A stretch of 64,000 nt of DNA, from the NCBI RefSeq assembly GCF_002879885.1, contig NZ_PNYA01000013.1, positions 1 to 64,000 of the forward strand, in the 5' to 3' direction. This document shows, in pieces, positions 49,626-58,036 of the stretch (position 1 is the stretch's first letter; every line of letters starts with the position of its first letter). The position numbers and the translations under genes were made by a program. The DNA is from Trinickia dabaoshanensis (lineage in GTDB: Bacteria > Pseudomonadota > Gammaproteobacteria > Burkholderiales > Burkholderiaceae). Under the pieces are notes generated by a model. It did not search any database and was not told the origin of the DNA. It saw nothing but the letters and a program-made list of their open reading frames with translations.

Positions 49626-50375
49626 GTGAGCTACAAGCGCGGCTTGGCGGTTGTGTTCGGATGCGCGATCGCGGCGGCGGTCGCGTTCGCGGCCACCTAC
49701 CCTCGATTCTTCGGACAAACGACGATGCAACCCGTGACGGGCGTGCAAGGCATCCCCTCGCCGTCGGCCGCGCCGCTGGCCGTCGAATTCCCCCCGCTCG
49801 CCCAAGACGCCAATCCCCTGTCGTGGTCGCACCTGAGCGACGCACAGCACGAGGCGCTCGCGCCGTTCGCCGCCGAATGGAACACGTTCAGCGACGAGCG
49901 AAAGCGCAAATGGATCAAGATCGCGTCGCGTTTCGCGAAGATGTCGCCCGAAGCCCAAAAACGGCTCCATGAGCGCATGAGCGAATGGGTGCGAATGACC
50001 CCGGATCAGCGCCGCGTCGCACGCGAAAACTATCAAGTGTCGAAGGCATTGCCGCCGCAGGCGCGGAAAAAAGCGTGGCAGGCCTACCAGGAGCTCTCGC
50101 CCGAGCAGAAGGCGAAGCTCGCCGCGATCGGACGCAAGCGCCGGCCCACGATCGTCAGCGCCCCGCCTTCGGGCGAGCGCAGCGAAATTCGCGGGCTGAA
50201 TCGTCTCGTCAACCCACCGCTTGCCGCCAGTGGCGCAGCCAGCGCGGCGGGCGCCGCTTCCGGTCTGCCGGCCTCGGGCGGTGCGCCCGCTTCCGGGCCC
50301 ACGAACTCCACGGTGCCCGTGCCGGCGACGCCGGTGTCGCCGTCGGACGCACCCTCCATTTTCCGCGGCGCTTGA
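49626..50375 (+). CDS. DUF3106 family protein (GTG start)
   Basis: A 249-residue exported or membrane-anchored protein. A hydrophobic N-terminus (LAVVFGCAIAAAVAFAATY) is followed by a DUF3106 helical domain rich in Lys/Arg/Glu (LSDAQHEALAPFAAEW, MSPEAQKRLHERMSEWVRM, LSPEQKAKLAAIG). The repeats resemble Spy/CpxP-like helical patterns only superficially. The C-terminal 60 residues are Ala/Pro/Ser-rich and disordered. The GTG at 49626 is chosen after GGAG in the short gap behind DUF3619. It probably acts in the periplasm in the sigma factor's response. Confidence 0.78.
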   Translation: MSYKRGLAVVFGCAIAAAVAFAATYPRFFGQTTMQPVTGVQGIPSPSAAPLAVEFPPLAQDANPLSWSHLSDAQHEALAPFAAEWNTFSDERKRKWIKIASRFAKMSPEAQKRLHERMSEWVRMTPDQRRVARENYQVSKALPPQARKKAWQAYQELSPEQKAKLAAIGRKRRPTIVSAPPSGERSEIRGLNRLVNPPLAASGAASAAGAASGLPASGGAPASGPTNSTVPVPATPVSPSDAPSIFRGA

Positions 50376-50380
50376 GCGCG

Positions 50381-50905
50381 ATGGCCTCGCCCGCCCCGGA
50401 CACGCCGCCCGTCGCCGCAAGCCCGGCCGTGCCCTCCATTCGCCGCCGCCTTGCCGCCCTCGTTTATGAAAGCGTGTTGCTGTTCGGCGTGGTGTTCATC
50501 GCCGGGTATCTGTTCGGCACGCTGACGCAACAGCGCAACGGGCTCACGCACCACAATCTGCTCACGCTGTGGGTCGCGCTCGTCGTCGGCGCCTATTTCG
50601 TCTGGTGCTGGACGCGCGGCGGACAAACGCTGCCGATGAAGACCTGGCGGCTGCGGCTCGTGGCCGCGGGCACCGGCCGCCCGCCCGGCGTCGCGCGTGC
50701 GGCCGCGCGCTATCTTGCCGCGTGGCTCTGGTTTCTGCCGCCGCTCGCGTTGCATCCGCTCTTGCATCTGTCCGTGCCCGCCACCCTCGGCGCCACCGCC
50801 GCCTGGTTCGCGCTGTGGGCCGCCGCCGCCCGCCTCGATCCGGCTCGGCAATTTCTGCACGACCGTTTGGCCGGCACGCGCATCGTCGCGGTGCAACAAG
50901 CCTGA
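50381..50905 (+). CDS. RDD family membrane protein
   Basis: A 174-residue integral membrane protein of the RDD family with three to four helices. RRRLAALVYESVLLFGVVFIAG is the first conserved segment and QTLPMKTWRLRLV and FLHDRLAGTRIV the others. The start lies 5 bases after the DUF3106 stop. It closes the sigma factor operon. Function is unknown; some RDD proteins act in ion exchange. Confidence 0.85.
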   Translation: MASPAPDTPPVAASPAVPSIRRRLAALVYESVLLFGVVFIAGYLFGTLTQQRNGLTHHNLLTLWVALVVGAYFVWCWTRGGQTLPMKTWRLRLVAAGTGRPPGVARAAARYLAAWLWFLPPLALHPLLHLSVPATLGATAAWFALWAAAARLDPARQFLHDRLAGTRIVAVQQA

Positions 50906-50954
50906 CGCAAGCCGGCTCTCGCGTTCGAAACATCGTAATAAGAAGTTCTCGTGA

Positions 50955-50972
50955 CTGTCATGTGGCAGTCAC
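50955..50972 (+). promoter_or_regulatory. PHO box (PhoB operator)
   Basis: CTGTCAT (50955-50961), four bases, then CAGTCAC (50966-50972). The PhoB consensus is two CTGTCAT/C heptamers with a 4-base spacer; here 13 of 14 repeat positions match. It lies 48 bases upstream of the ATG of the PlcP-like gene. The same bases also form a 7-bp inverted repeat (50951-50957 with 50966-50972), so another factor cannot be excluded. Confidence 0.7.
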
Positions 50973-51019
50973 GGGCGCATGGCGCAATGTGCGGCATGAT
51001 CAACTCGACGCGAGAAGCC

Positions 51020-51958
51020 ATGGACCGCACGACGTCCGCGACTTCCCTCCTTAGGCAACTCGGCGCAAGCGTCGAAACCGTCCCCTTCGAACCGGCCCTG
51101 CCCGAAGGCAGCTTTGCGCTTCCGGCTGGCCCCGACACCGGCGACGCCTCGGGCCATCAGCACGACGACGGCGAGGGCGATCCGCTACGGTACCGCACGA
51201 TTTGGCTCTCCGACATCCATCTCGGATCGAGCGGTTGCCAGGCTCCCTACCTGCTCGATTTTCTTCGGCACAACGAGTCGGAATACCTGTACCTCGTCGG
51301 GGACATCATCGACGGCTGGCAGTTGAAAAAGGGCTGGTATTGGCCGCAGGCCCATAACGACGTCGTCCAAAAGGTGCTGCGCAAGGCGCGCAAAGGCACC
51401 CAGGTCATCTACATCCCCGGCAATCACGACGAAGGCGCACGGCAGTTTTGCGACCTCGCCTTCGGCGACATCCACGTGCGCGGCGAAGCGTTCCACACGA
51501 CGCTCACGGGCAAGCGTCTTTGGATCGTCCACGGCGATTTGTTCGACGGCGTGATCCAGCACGCGAAGTGGCTCGCCTATCTCGGCGACACCGCCTACAC
51601 GGGCATTCTCGTCCTGAATCGTTGGTTCAACCGGCTGCGCAGCCGTTTCGGCCTGCACTACTGGTCGCTCTCGCAGTACCTGAAGCATCAGGTCAAGAAC
51701 GCGGTCAACTTCATCTCTTCGTTCGAGCACGTCATGGTCGAGGAAGCGCGGCGGCGCGGTTGCGACGGCGTGGTATGCGGCCACATCCACAAAGCCGAGA
51801 TTCGCGACGTGGACGGCTTGCTCTACTGCAACGACGGCGATTGGGTCGAGAGTCTATCGGCGCTCGTAGAAACGCTCGACGGCGAACTCAAGGTGGTCTA
51901 CTGGACCGTCATGCGTTCGCCCGCCGCGCAACCGCGCAAAACCAAGGCGACGGCCTAG
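51020..51958 (+). CDS. Metallophosphoesterase, PlcP-like phospholipase C (LpxH superfamily)
   Basis: A 312-residue calcineurin-like phosphoesterase. Metal ligands are seen in WLSDIHLGS, LVGDIIDGW, IPGNHDEG, VHGDLFDGV and CGHIHKAE. It would be annotated as UDP-2,3-diacylglucosamine diphosphatase, but its neighbours (Agt-like glycosyltransferase and DgkA) and the WLSDIHLGSSGCQAPYLLDF and GDWVESLSALVE regions match my memory of PlcP. PlcP releases diacylglycerol from phospholipids during phosphate starvation. Start at 51020 is preferred, since earlier starts overlap the PHO box; 50996 is possible. The first 50 residues are poorly conserved. Confidence 0.82.
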   Translation: MDRTTSATSLLRQLGASVETVPFEPALPEGSFALPAGPDTGDASGHQHDDGEGDPLRYRTIWLSDIHLGSSGCQAPYLLDFLRHNESEYLYLVGDIIDGWQLKKGWYWPQAHNDVVQKVLRKARKGTQVIYIPGNHDEGARQFCDLAFGDIHVRGEAFHTTLTGKRLWIVHGDLFDGVIQHAKWLAYLGDTAYTGILVLNRWFNRLRSRFGLHYWSLSQYLKHQVKNAVNFISSFEHVMVEEARRRGCDGVVCGHIHKAEIRDVDGLLYCNDGDWVESLSALVETLDGELKVVYWTVMRSPAAQPRKTKATA

Positions 51959-51984
51959 CCGCTTCGCGAACCGGATCGAACCGC

Positions 51985-53016
51985 ATGAAAATCATGATCG
52001 TCACCGACGCCTGGGAACCTCAGGTCAACGGCGTCGTGCGCACCTTGAAGAACACCTCGCGCGAGTTGACGGCGCTCGGGCACCGCGTCGAACTCATGAC
52101 GCCGCTCGAATTTCGCACGATCCCTTGTCCGACGTATCCCGAAATCCGCCTTTCGCTGTTTCCGCGCCGGCGCGTGCACAGCCGGATCGCCGAGTTCGCC
52201 CCCGATGCGCTGCACATCGCCACCGAAGGCCCGCTCGGGCTCGCCGCACGAGCTTACGCGCTGCGCCACGGTCTGCCGTTCACGACGGCCTACCACACGC
52301 GCTTTCCCGAGTACGTTCAAGCGCGGTTCGGGATTCCGACCACGGCCACTTATCGTTTCTTGCGTTGGTTTCACGGCCCCTCGCTCGCGGTGATGGCGCC
52401 GACGCCCGTCGTGAAAAGCGATCTCGAGCAGCACGGCTTCGAGAACGTCGTGCTTTGGACGCGCGGCGTCGATCTCGACATCTTTCATCCGATGGATTCG
52501 AAAGTGCTCAACACGGCACGGCCGATCTTTTTGTACGTGGGCCGAGTGGCCATCGAAAAGAACGTGGAGGCGTTCCTCAAGCTCGATCTGCCCGGCTCCA
52601 AATGGGTGGCCGGCGAAGGCCCCGCGCTCGCCGAGCTCAAATCGCGCTACCCGGAAGCGAATTACCTGGGCGTGCTGAGCCAAGCGGAATTGGCGAAGGT
52701 CTACGCGGCCGCCGACGTCTTCGTGTTTCCGAGCCGCACCGACACCTTCGGGCTCGTGCTGCTCGAGGCGCTCGCCTGCGGCACGCCCGTGGCGGCCTAC
52801 CCCGTCACCGGCCCGATCGACGTGCTCGCCGGCGGCAACGCCGGCGCGATGAACGACGATTTGCGCGAAGCGTGCCTCGATGCGCTGAAGATCGATCGCG
52901 CCGAAGCCCGCGCATGGGCCGAGCGCTTCTCGTGGCAGGCCGCATCGATGCAGTTCGCCGCCCACCTCAAGCCGCTCGCACGTGCCGGCGCGCACGAGGA
53001 AAGCGCGGCCGCATGA
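51985..53016 (+). CDS. GT4 glycosyltransferase, Agt-like (glycolipid synthesis)
   Basis: A 343-residue GT-B glycosyltransferase. The N-terminus MKIMIVTDAWEPQVNGVVRT and the C-terminal donor site VFVFPSRTDTFGLVLLEALACG (E-x7-E type) mark family 4. The family includes enzymes that glycosylate diacylglycerol, for example Agt of Sinorhizobium. Placed 26 bases after PlcP and overlapping DgkA by 4 bases, it probably makes a glycosyl-diacylglycerol that replaces phospholipids under phosphate limitation. Sugar donor is unknown. Confidence 0.85.
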   Translation: MKIMIVTDAWEPQVNGVVRTLKNTSRELTALGHRVELMTPLEFRTIPCPTYPEIRLSLFPRRRVHSRIAEFAPDALHIATEGPLGLAARAYALRHGLPFTTAYHTRFPEYVQARFGIPTTATYRFLRWFHGPSLAVMAPTPVVKSDLEQHGFENVVLWTRGVDLDIFHPMDSKVLNTARPIFLYVGRVAIEKNVEAFLKLDLPGSKWVAGEGPALAELKSRYPEANYLGVLSQAELAKVYAAADVFVFPSRTDTFGLVLLEALACGTPVAAYPVTGPIDVLAGGNAGAMNDDLREACLDALKIDRAEARAWAERFSWQAASMQFAAHLKPLARAGAHEESAAA

Positions 53017-53522
53017 AGCGCGACGACCCGCCCATGCACGAGCGCGACGCCGAACCGGCCGGCATCACGGATTCGCACGACAGCGCGCAGCACGAGCCGC
53101 TCTCGCCCGACGATCCGCTCGCCCCGTTGCCGTTCAACCCGTACAAAGGCAATCGCGGCTTTACGCGCGCTTGGCATGCGCTGAAAAACTCGATTGCCGG
53201 CTTTCGCGTCGCGATCGAGGAAGAGAGCGCGTTTCGCCAAGAGCTCACGCTCGCCGCGATCCTCGTGCCGTGCGGGGCGCTCGTGCCCGTCGATGCCGTC
53301 TCGCATGTGCTGCTCGTCGGCTCGGTGCTGCTCGTGCTCATCGTCGAGCTATTGAACTCCAGCGTCGAAGCCGCGATCGACCGCATCTCACTGGAGCGGC
53401 ACGAACTATCGCGCCGCGCGAAGGACCTCGGCAGCGCGGCCGTCATGGTGGCGCTCGCCACCTGCGTGCTGACGTGGGGCCTCATCGTGGGCCCCCTATT
53501 CGCGCACTGGTTCGGCCGTTGA
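53013..53522 (+). CDS. dgkA: Diacylglycerol kinase DgkA
   Basis: A 169-residue membrane kinase that turns diacylglycerol into phosphatidic acid. EEESAFRQELTLAAIL and LLNSSVEAAIDRI are the active-site segments and three helices are present. A 45-residue acidic N-terminus precedes them and is longer than in E. coli. The ATG overlaps the glycosyltransferase stop (ATGA). It would recycle diacylglycerol from the PlcP step back to phospholipid. Confidence 0.92.
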   Translation: MKRDDPPMHERDAEPAGITDSHDSAQHEPLSPDDPLAPLPFNPYKGNRGFTRAWHALKNSIAGFRVAIEEESAFRQELTLAAILVPCGALVPVDAVSHVLLVGSVLLVLIVELLNSSVEAAIDRISLERHELSRRAKDLGSAAVMVALATCVLTWGLIVGPLFAHWFGR

Positions 53523-53577
53523 CACCGGGCTTTCATCAAAAACCTATCTCAAAGTCCGGGGAACAGAACGACCGGTT

Positions 53578-53583
53578 TATAAT
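53578..53583 (+). promoter_or_regulatory. -10 element of the TetR-LOG operon
   Basis: A perfect TATAAT lies 94 bases upstream of the TetR gene. No good -35 hexamer is found at 16-18 bases, so an activator or extended spacing may be needed. Confidence 0.45.
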
Positions 53584-53677
53584 CGCCCGACGCAGTGCCA
53601 CATACCAACCAAGCCGGGCGCATCAACGCAGCGTCGCGCGAGCGCCGCGCGTGCCCGGCAGCACAGGGCCGGACGAC

Positions 53678-54400
53678 ATGGAAGCCAAAACTCCCCGCCG
53701 CACCCGCGAACGGATCCTCGAGTTATCGTTGAAGCTATTCAACGAGATCGGCGAGCCGAACGTCACCACGACGACCATCGCGGAGGAAATGGAGATCAGC
53801 CCAGGCAATCTCTACTACCATTTCCGCAACAAAGACGACATCATCAACAGCATCTTCGCGCAGTTCGAGCAGGCGATCGAGAAGCGGCTCCGGTTTCCGG
53901 AGGACCACCGCCCGACGATCGACGAGACATGGTCGTACCTGCAGTACATGGCCGACTTCATGTGGACGTACCGGTTCCTGTATCGCGATCTGAACGATTT
54001 GCTCGCACGCAATCGCACGCTCGAGACGCACTTCAAGCAGATCATTAGCCACAAGGTCCGCTTCGCGAAGGAGATGTGCGAGCTGCTCGTGGCCGATGAG
54101 GAAATGGTCGCCACGCCGGAGGAGATCCAGGTCATCGCGACGAACATGGGCGTCATCGCCACGTATTGGCTCTCCTACCAATTCGTGATGCATCCGCGCA
54201 AGTACAACGACCAAGAAGCGATTCGCGACGAACTGCATCAAGTCAGCGTGCACGTGATCTCGATGATGGCGCCGTACCTGCGCGGGCGCTCGCGCCAACT
54301 GTTCGACGACCTCGTCTCGGGTAAGCTGCCCAAGCGACAATTCCAAGACTATCTGCCGCCGCGCGATGCGCTCGGGCGGGCCAAGGATTCCCAGCCATGA
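53678..54400 (+). CDS. TetR family transcriptional regulator
   Basis: A 240-residue TetR-type repressor. Residues 5-55 are the helix-turn-helix (TRERILELSLKLFNEIGEP, TTIAEEMEISPGNLYYHFRNKDDI). The C-terminal ligand domain has a long helical region and a basic end, longer than the average family member. It overlaps the LOG gene by 4 bases. Ligand and targets are unknown. Confidence 0.9.
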   Translation: MEAKTPRRTRERILELSLKLFNEIGEPNVTTTTIAEEMEISPGNLYYHFRNKDDIINSIFAQFEQAIEKRLRFPEDHRPTIDETWSYLQYMADFMWTYRFLYRDLNDLLARNRTLETHFKQIISHKVRFAKEMCELLVADEEMVATPEEIQVIATNMGVIATYWLSYQFVMHPRKYNDQEAIRDELHQVSVHVISMMAPYLRGRSRQLFDDLVSGKLPKRQFQDYLPPRDALGRAKDSQP

Positions 54401-54981
54401 AATCCATCTGCGTCTATTGCGGTTCGTCGATCGGTGCCAAGCCCATCTATGCGCAAGCGGCGCAGGCTTTCGCGCGCGCGCTCGTGCAGGCGCAGTGTTC
54501 GCTCGTCTATGGCGGCGGACGCGTCGGGCTGATGGGCGTCATCGCCGACGAAGTGCTCGCGGCGGGCGGCCGCGCGATCGGCGTCATCCCGGAGCTGCTC
54601 GTGGACAAGGAAGTGGGCCATACCGGCTTGTCCGAATTGCACGTGGTGCCAGACATGCATCAGCGCAAACGCAAGATGGCCGACTTGGCCGATGCGTTCG
54701 TGGCGCTGCCCGGCGGCGCGGGGACCCTCGAGGAGTTGTTCGAGGTCTATACGTGGGCGCAACTCGGCTACCACAACAAGGCGATCGGCCTGTACGACAT
54801 CGGCGGCTACTACGCGCCGCTCGTCGGCATGCTGCAGCACACGGTGCGCGAAGGGTTCATGCAGCAAAGCTATTTGAACGTCCTGCAGATCGACACCGAT
54901 GCGAACGCGCTCATCGACAAGCTGCGCCGCTATCAGCCGCCCGGCCGCGACAAGTGGGCCACGCAGCGCGAAGCCGTCTAA
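54397..54981 (+). CDS. LOG family protein (cytokinin riboside 5'-monophosphate phosphoribohydrolase)
   Basis: A 194-residue Rossmann-fold protein (TIGR00730). YGGGRVGLMG and the catalytic PGGAGTLEELFE motif are present. Bacterial LOG proteins hydrolyse nucleoside monophosphates to base and ribose-5-phosphate. The ATG overlaps the TetR stop as ATGA, so the regulator and enzyme are made together. Confidence 0.92.
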   Translation: MKSICVYCGSSIGAKPIYAQAAQAFARALVQAQCSLVYGGGRVGLMGVIADEVLAAGGRAIGVIPELLVDKEVGHTGLSELHVVPDMHQRKRKMADLADAFVALPGGAGTLEELFEVYTWAQLGYHNKAIGLYDIGGYYAPLVGMLQHTVREGFMQQSYLNVLQIDTDANALIDKLRRYQPPGRDKWATQREAV

Positions 54982-55041
54982 ACGCAATCGCAGCCCTCCC
55001 GCCTTGCTCCGTCTTCATCTCCCTTTGACGAAGGCCTCCCG

Positions 55042-55797
55042 ATGACAGCCAACCGCCGCGTCGTTCTCATCACCGGAGCCAGTCGCGGCATCGGCCGCGC
55101 CACCGCCCGGCTGCTGGGCGAACAAGGCGCGGCCGTCGGCGTGAATTACGTGCGCGATCTCTCCGCCGCTCAGGAAACGGCCGACGAGGTCGAGCGCGCG
55201 GGCGGCCGGGCCGTGCTGCTGCCCGGCGACGTCGCCGACGAAACGGCGGTGGTCGCCATGTTCGACGAACTCGAAACGGCCTTCGGCAGCGCCGATGCGC
55301 TCGTGAACAACGCGGGCATCGTCGCGCCGTCGCTGCCGCTGGCGGAGATGGACACCGCGCGGCTCAAGCACATCTTCGACGTCAACGTACTCGGCGCCTA
55401 TCTCTGCGCGCGCGAGGCCGCGCGGCGCATGTCCACCGATCGCGGCGGCCGTGGCGGCGTCATCGTCAACGTCTCGTCGGCGGCCTCGCGGCTCGGCTCG
55501 CCGAACGAATACGTGGACTACGCCGGCTCGAAAGGCGCGGTCGATACGATGACGATCGGTTTGGCCAAGGAACTGGGCCCGCGCGGTGTGCGCGTCAATG
55601 CCGTGCGTCCCGGCCTGATCGACACCGATATCCATGCGAGCGGCGGTCAGCCGCAACGCGCCGCCAGACTCGGCGCGCAAACGCCACTCGAACGCGCCGG
55701 CAGCGCCGGCGAAGTCGCGCAAGCGATCGTCTGGCTACTGAGCGATGCGGCCTCTTACGTCACCGGCGCGCTGCTGGACGTGAGCGGCGGCCGCTGA
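55042..55797 (+). CDS. SDR family oxidoreductase
   Basis: A 251-residue classical short-chain dehydrogenase. TGASRGIGRA binds the cofactor, NNAGIV is structural, and Ser with Tyr-x3-Lys (VSSAAS, YAGSK) is catalytic. Absence of an acidic residue right after the second strand suggests NADP. GGCCTCCCG is before the ATG. Substrate unknown; FabG-like but no fatty acid genes adjoin. Confidence 0.92.
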   Translation: MTANRRVVLITGASRGIGRATARLLGEQGAAVGVNYVRDLSAAQETADEVERAGGRAVLLPGDVADETAVVAMFDELETAFGSADALVNNAGIVAPSLPLAEMDTARLKHIFDVNVLGAYLCAREAARRMSTDRGGRGGVIVNVSSAASRLGSPNEYVDYAGSKGAVDTMTIGLAKELGPRGVRVNAVRPGLIDTDIHASGGQPQRAARLGAQTPLERAGSAGEVAQAIVWLLSDAASYVTGALLDVSGGR

Positions 55798-55909
55798 CCG
55801 CCTCGGCACGCCCTCGGCTTCGGGCCGCCGCACTCGCTTTGACTCGGCCCACACTCGCTCGCGGCCGCGTTCCTCGCGACAAAACTTCACAAATCAAAAC
55901 TTTTCTCGC

Positions 55910-55938
55910 CAGACACCGGCAGGCGCCCCCTCTACGAT
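55910..55938 (+). promoter_or_regulatory. Candidate promoter of the GT39 gene
   Basis: CAGACA (55910-55915) and TACGAT (55933-55938) with 17 bases between. Both are partial matches. A 130-base leader would carry the hairpin at 56034-56059. Confidence 0.3.
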
Positions 55939-56033
55939 GATGCGCACTGGCTAGCAAAAGCCGCGTCCCTCGAGCCGATCGTGGTTCGACTCGAGTCCAC
56001 GGCTGCCGGCCAGCCTCGAGAGTAGCCCCCCCA

Positions 56034-56059
56034 GGCCGCACCCCACGTAGGGTGCGGCC
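56034..56059 (+). promoter_or_regulatory. Strong hairpin in the leader of the glycosyltransferase gene
   Basis: A 10-bp perfect GC-rich stem (56034-56043 with 56050-56059, 6-nt loop) ends 18 bases before the ATG. No ribosome site is obvious between, so the hairpin could limit translation or stop transcription. Confidence 0.5.
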
Positions 56060-56077
56060 ACTCCGACCCGTCCAATC

Positions 56078-58027
56078 ATGCCGGAAATATCCGATCCCGC
56101 GCGCAGGCTCGCGTCCGCGCGCGACGCGCTTACGTTGCCAACGGCGGCGCGCTCCGCCGCCTCGTCCCTCCCCGGCGCCGCCTCGGCCGGCCGCGCGGTC
56201 GACGCCATCGCGCCGGCGACGCTCCATAGCAAAGTCCAGCCGATCGCACCGGCGAACGCCGGCGGCTACGCGCCGAGCCGTCTTGGCTTGCAGGCATTGC
56301 TCGCGCTCATCGCCGTGCTGCTCGCGTATCTGCTTATCGGCACTCTGGGCCACGATCCGTGGAAGCAGGACGAAACGTACACGTTCGGGATCATCCAGCA
56401 CATGCTGGAGACGGGCGACTTCGTGGTGCCGACGAATGCGGGACAGCCCTTCGTCGAAAAACCTCCGCTTTACGACTGGGTCGCGGCGAGCCTGGCTTGG
56501 CTCGGACGCGGCTGGCTGCCGCTGCATGACGCGGCGCGGCTTGCGAGCGCGCTGTTCACGGCGCTCGCGCTCGGTTGCGTCGCCCATCTGGCGCGTCGTA
56601 TCCATGGCGCGCGCCACGTATTCGATCCGCGCGTGCTCGGCACGCTCGCGCTGTTCGGCACGACGCTGCTCGTCATCAAGCACACGCACGACATGATGAC
56701 CGACGTCGCGTTGATGGCCGGCACGGCGCTCGGACTCGCGGGGCTCTACGAACTCGTCGTCGCACTGAATGCGCCGCGCCGCGGCGTCGCCGGGAATCTG
56801 TCGCGCGTGGCCGCCGATCGGGGGGCGCTTGCATTCGGTGCGGGCGTCGGCATCGCCTTCATGACGAAGGGACTGTTCCTGCCGCTCGTCTTCGGCGCGA
56901 CGCTCTGCACGTTGCCCGTGTTGTACCCTGCCTGCCGCGGCCGCGCGTTCGCGCGCGCCATCGGCATCGCCGCGCTCGTGTTCGCGCCGTTCGCGCTTTT
57001 TTGGCCGATCGCGTTCTACGGCCGGTCGCCGGAACTGTTCAAGATTTGGTTCTGGGACAACAACGTCGGACGCTTCTTCGGCTTCTCCGTGCCGGCGCTG
57101 GGCTCCGGAAACGATAAGCCTCTGTTCATCGTCCGCGCGTTGCTCACCGCCGCGTTCCCCGCGGGACCGTTGGCATTGGCCGCTCTCGGCAGCGGCGCAT
57201 GGCGACGCTGGCGGGCGCCCTCGATCGCCATCCCGGTCGTTTTCGCCGCGGTCGGCATTGCCGTTTTACAGATGTCCGCCACGGCCCGCGAACTGTACCT
57301 GCTGCCGTTCGTCGCGCCGCTTGCGCTGATCGCCGGGCAGGAACTCTCGCGATGGCCGCGCTACGTGCACATCGGCTGGGACTACGCGAGCCGCGTGCTG
57401 TTCGGCTCGGCCGCGGCGCTGACTTGGTTGATCTGGTCGGAGATGACCGATCCGGCGAGCACCCACGCCAATTTGACTTGGCTCGGCCGCTGGCTCCCGC
57501 TCGATTGGACGCTGCCGATCCAGCCCGCCGCCGTCATCGTGGCCTTTGCGTTGACCCTCGGCTGGCTCGCGCTGATGCCGCGTTTGCGCGAAGCCGGCGC
57601 ATGGCGCGGCGCGCTGAGCTGGGCCGGCGGCGTGATGCTGGTATGGGGCCTCGTCTTTACGCTCTTGTTGCCTTGGATCGACGCGGCCAAGAGCTATCGG
57701 TCGGTGTTCGAGGATTTGGCGCTGCACCTCGATGCCGACTGGAACGCCGGCGATTGCATGGCGAGCGCGCACCTGGGCGAATCCGAAGCGCCGATGCTTT
57801 ACTACTTCTCCGGCATCTTGCATCGGCCGCTTGCCGATACCGACGAGAACGCCAACGCCACACGTTGCCGATGGCTCATCGTGCAGGGCCGCGACGCGTC
57901 GTTCGAGCCGGGAGGCGCCTGGACGCCGGTCTGGTCGGGCGCGCGCCCCGGCGACAACGACGAGCTGTTGCGCGTGTTTTTGCGCAAACGCGTGCCCGCC
58001 CAGTGGCAGGCTCGCGAGCCTCGGTAG
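56078..58027 (+). CDS. GT39/ArnT-like membrane glycosyltransferase
   Basis: A 649-residue GT-C enzyme with about eleven or twelve membrane helices after an 65-residue cytoplasmic N-terminus. GHDPWKQDETYTFGI carries the catalytic Asp-Glu of the first periplasmic loop, and PTNAGQPFVEKPPLYDW is the ArnT/PMT-like segment. Such enzymes move a sugar from a polyprenyl phosphate to lipid A, protein or a polymer. Acceptor unknown; no lipid A modification genes adjoin. It ends 9 bases from the convergent DUF924 gene. Confidence 0.83.
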   Translation: MPEISDPARRLASARDALTLPTAARSAASSLPGAASAGRAVDAIAPATLHSKVQPIAPANAGGYAPSRLGLQALLALIAVLLAYLLIGTLGHDPWKQDETYTFGIIQHMLETGDFVVPTNAGQPFVEKPPLYDWVAASLAWLGRGWLPLHDAARLASALFTALALGCVAHLARRIHGARHVFDPRVLGTLALFGTTLLVIKHTHDMMTDVALMAGTALGLAGLYELVVALNAPRRGVAGNLSRVAADRGALAFGAGVGIAFMTKGLFLPLVFGATLCTLPVLYPACRGRAFARAIGIAALVFAPFALFWPIAFYGRSPELFKIWFWDNNVGRFFGFSVPALGSGNDKPLFIVRALLTAAFPAGPLALAALGSGAWRRWRAPSIAIPVVFAAVGIAVLQMSATARELYLLPFVAPLALIAGQELSRWPRYVHIGWDYASRVLFGSAAALTWLIWSEMTDPASTHANLTWLGRWLPLDWTLPIQPAAVIVAFALTLGWLALMPRLREAGAWRGALSWAGGVMLVWGLVFTLLLPWIDAAKSYRSVFEDLALHLDADWNAGDCMASAHLGESEAPMLYYFSGILHRPLADTDENANATRCRWLIVQGRDASFEPGGAWTPVWSGARPGDNDELLRVFLRKRVPAQWQAREPR

Positions 58028-58036
58028 GTCCTCCGA

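Noticed and set aside
50951-51019. Longer start for the PlcP-like gene at 50951.
   Set aside because: It would put the PHO box and its inverted repeat inside the coding region; the extra residues do not resemble family N-termini.
55970-56010. A GGTTCGACTCGAGTCC stretch resembling a tRNA T-arm.
   Set aside because: The stem does not pair in the canonical 5-bp, 7-nt loop form, and no acceptor or anticodon arms are found.
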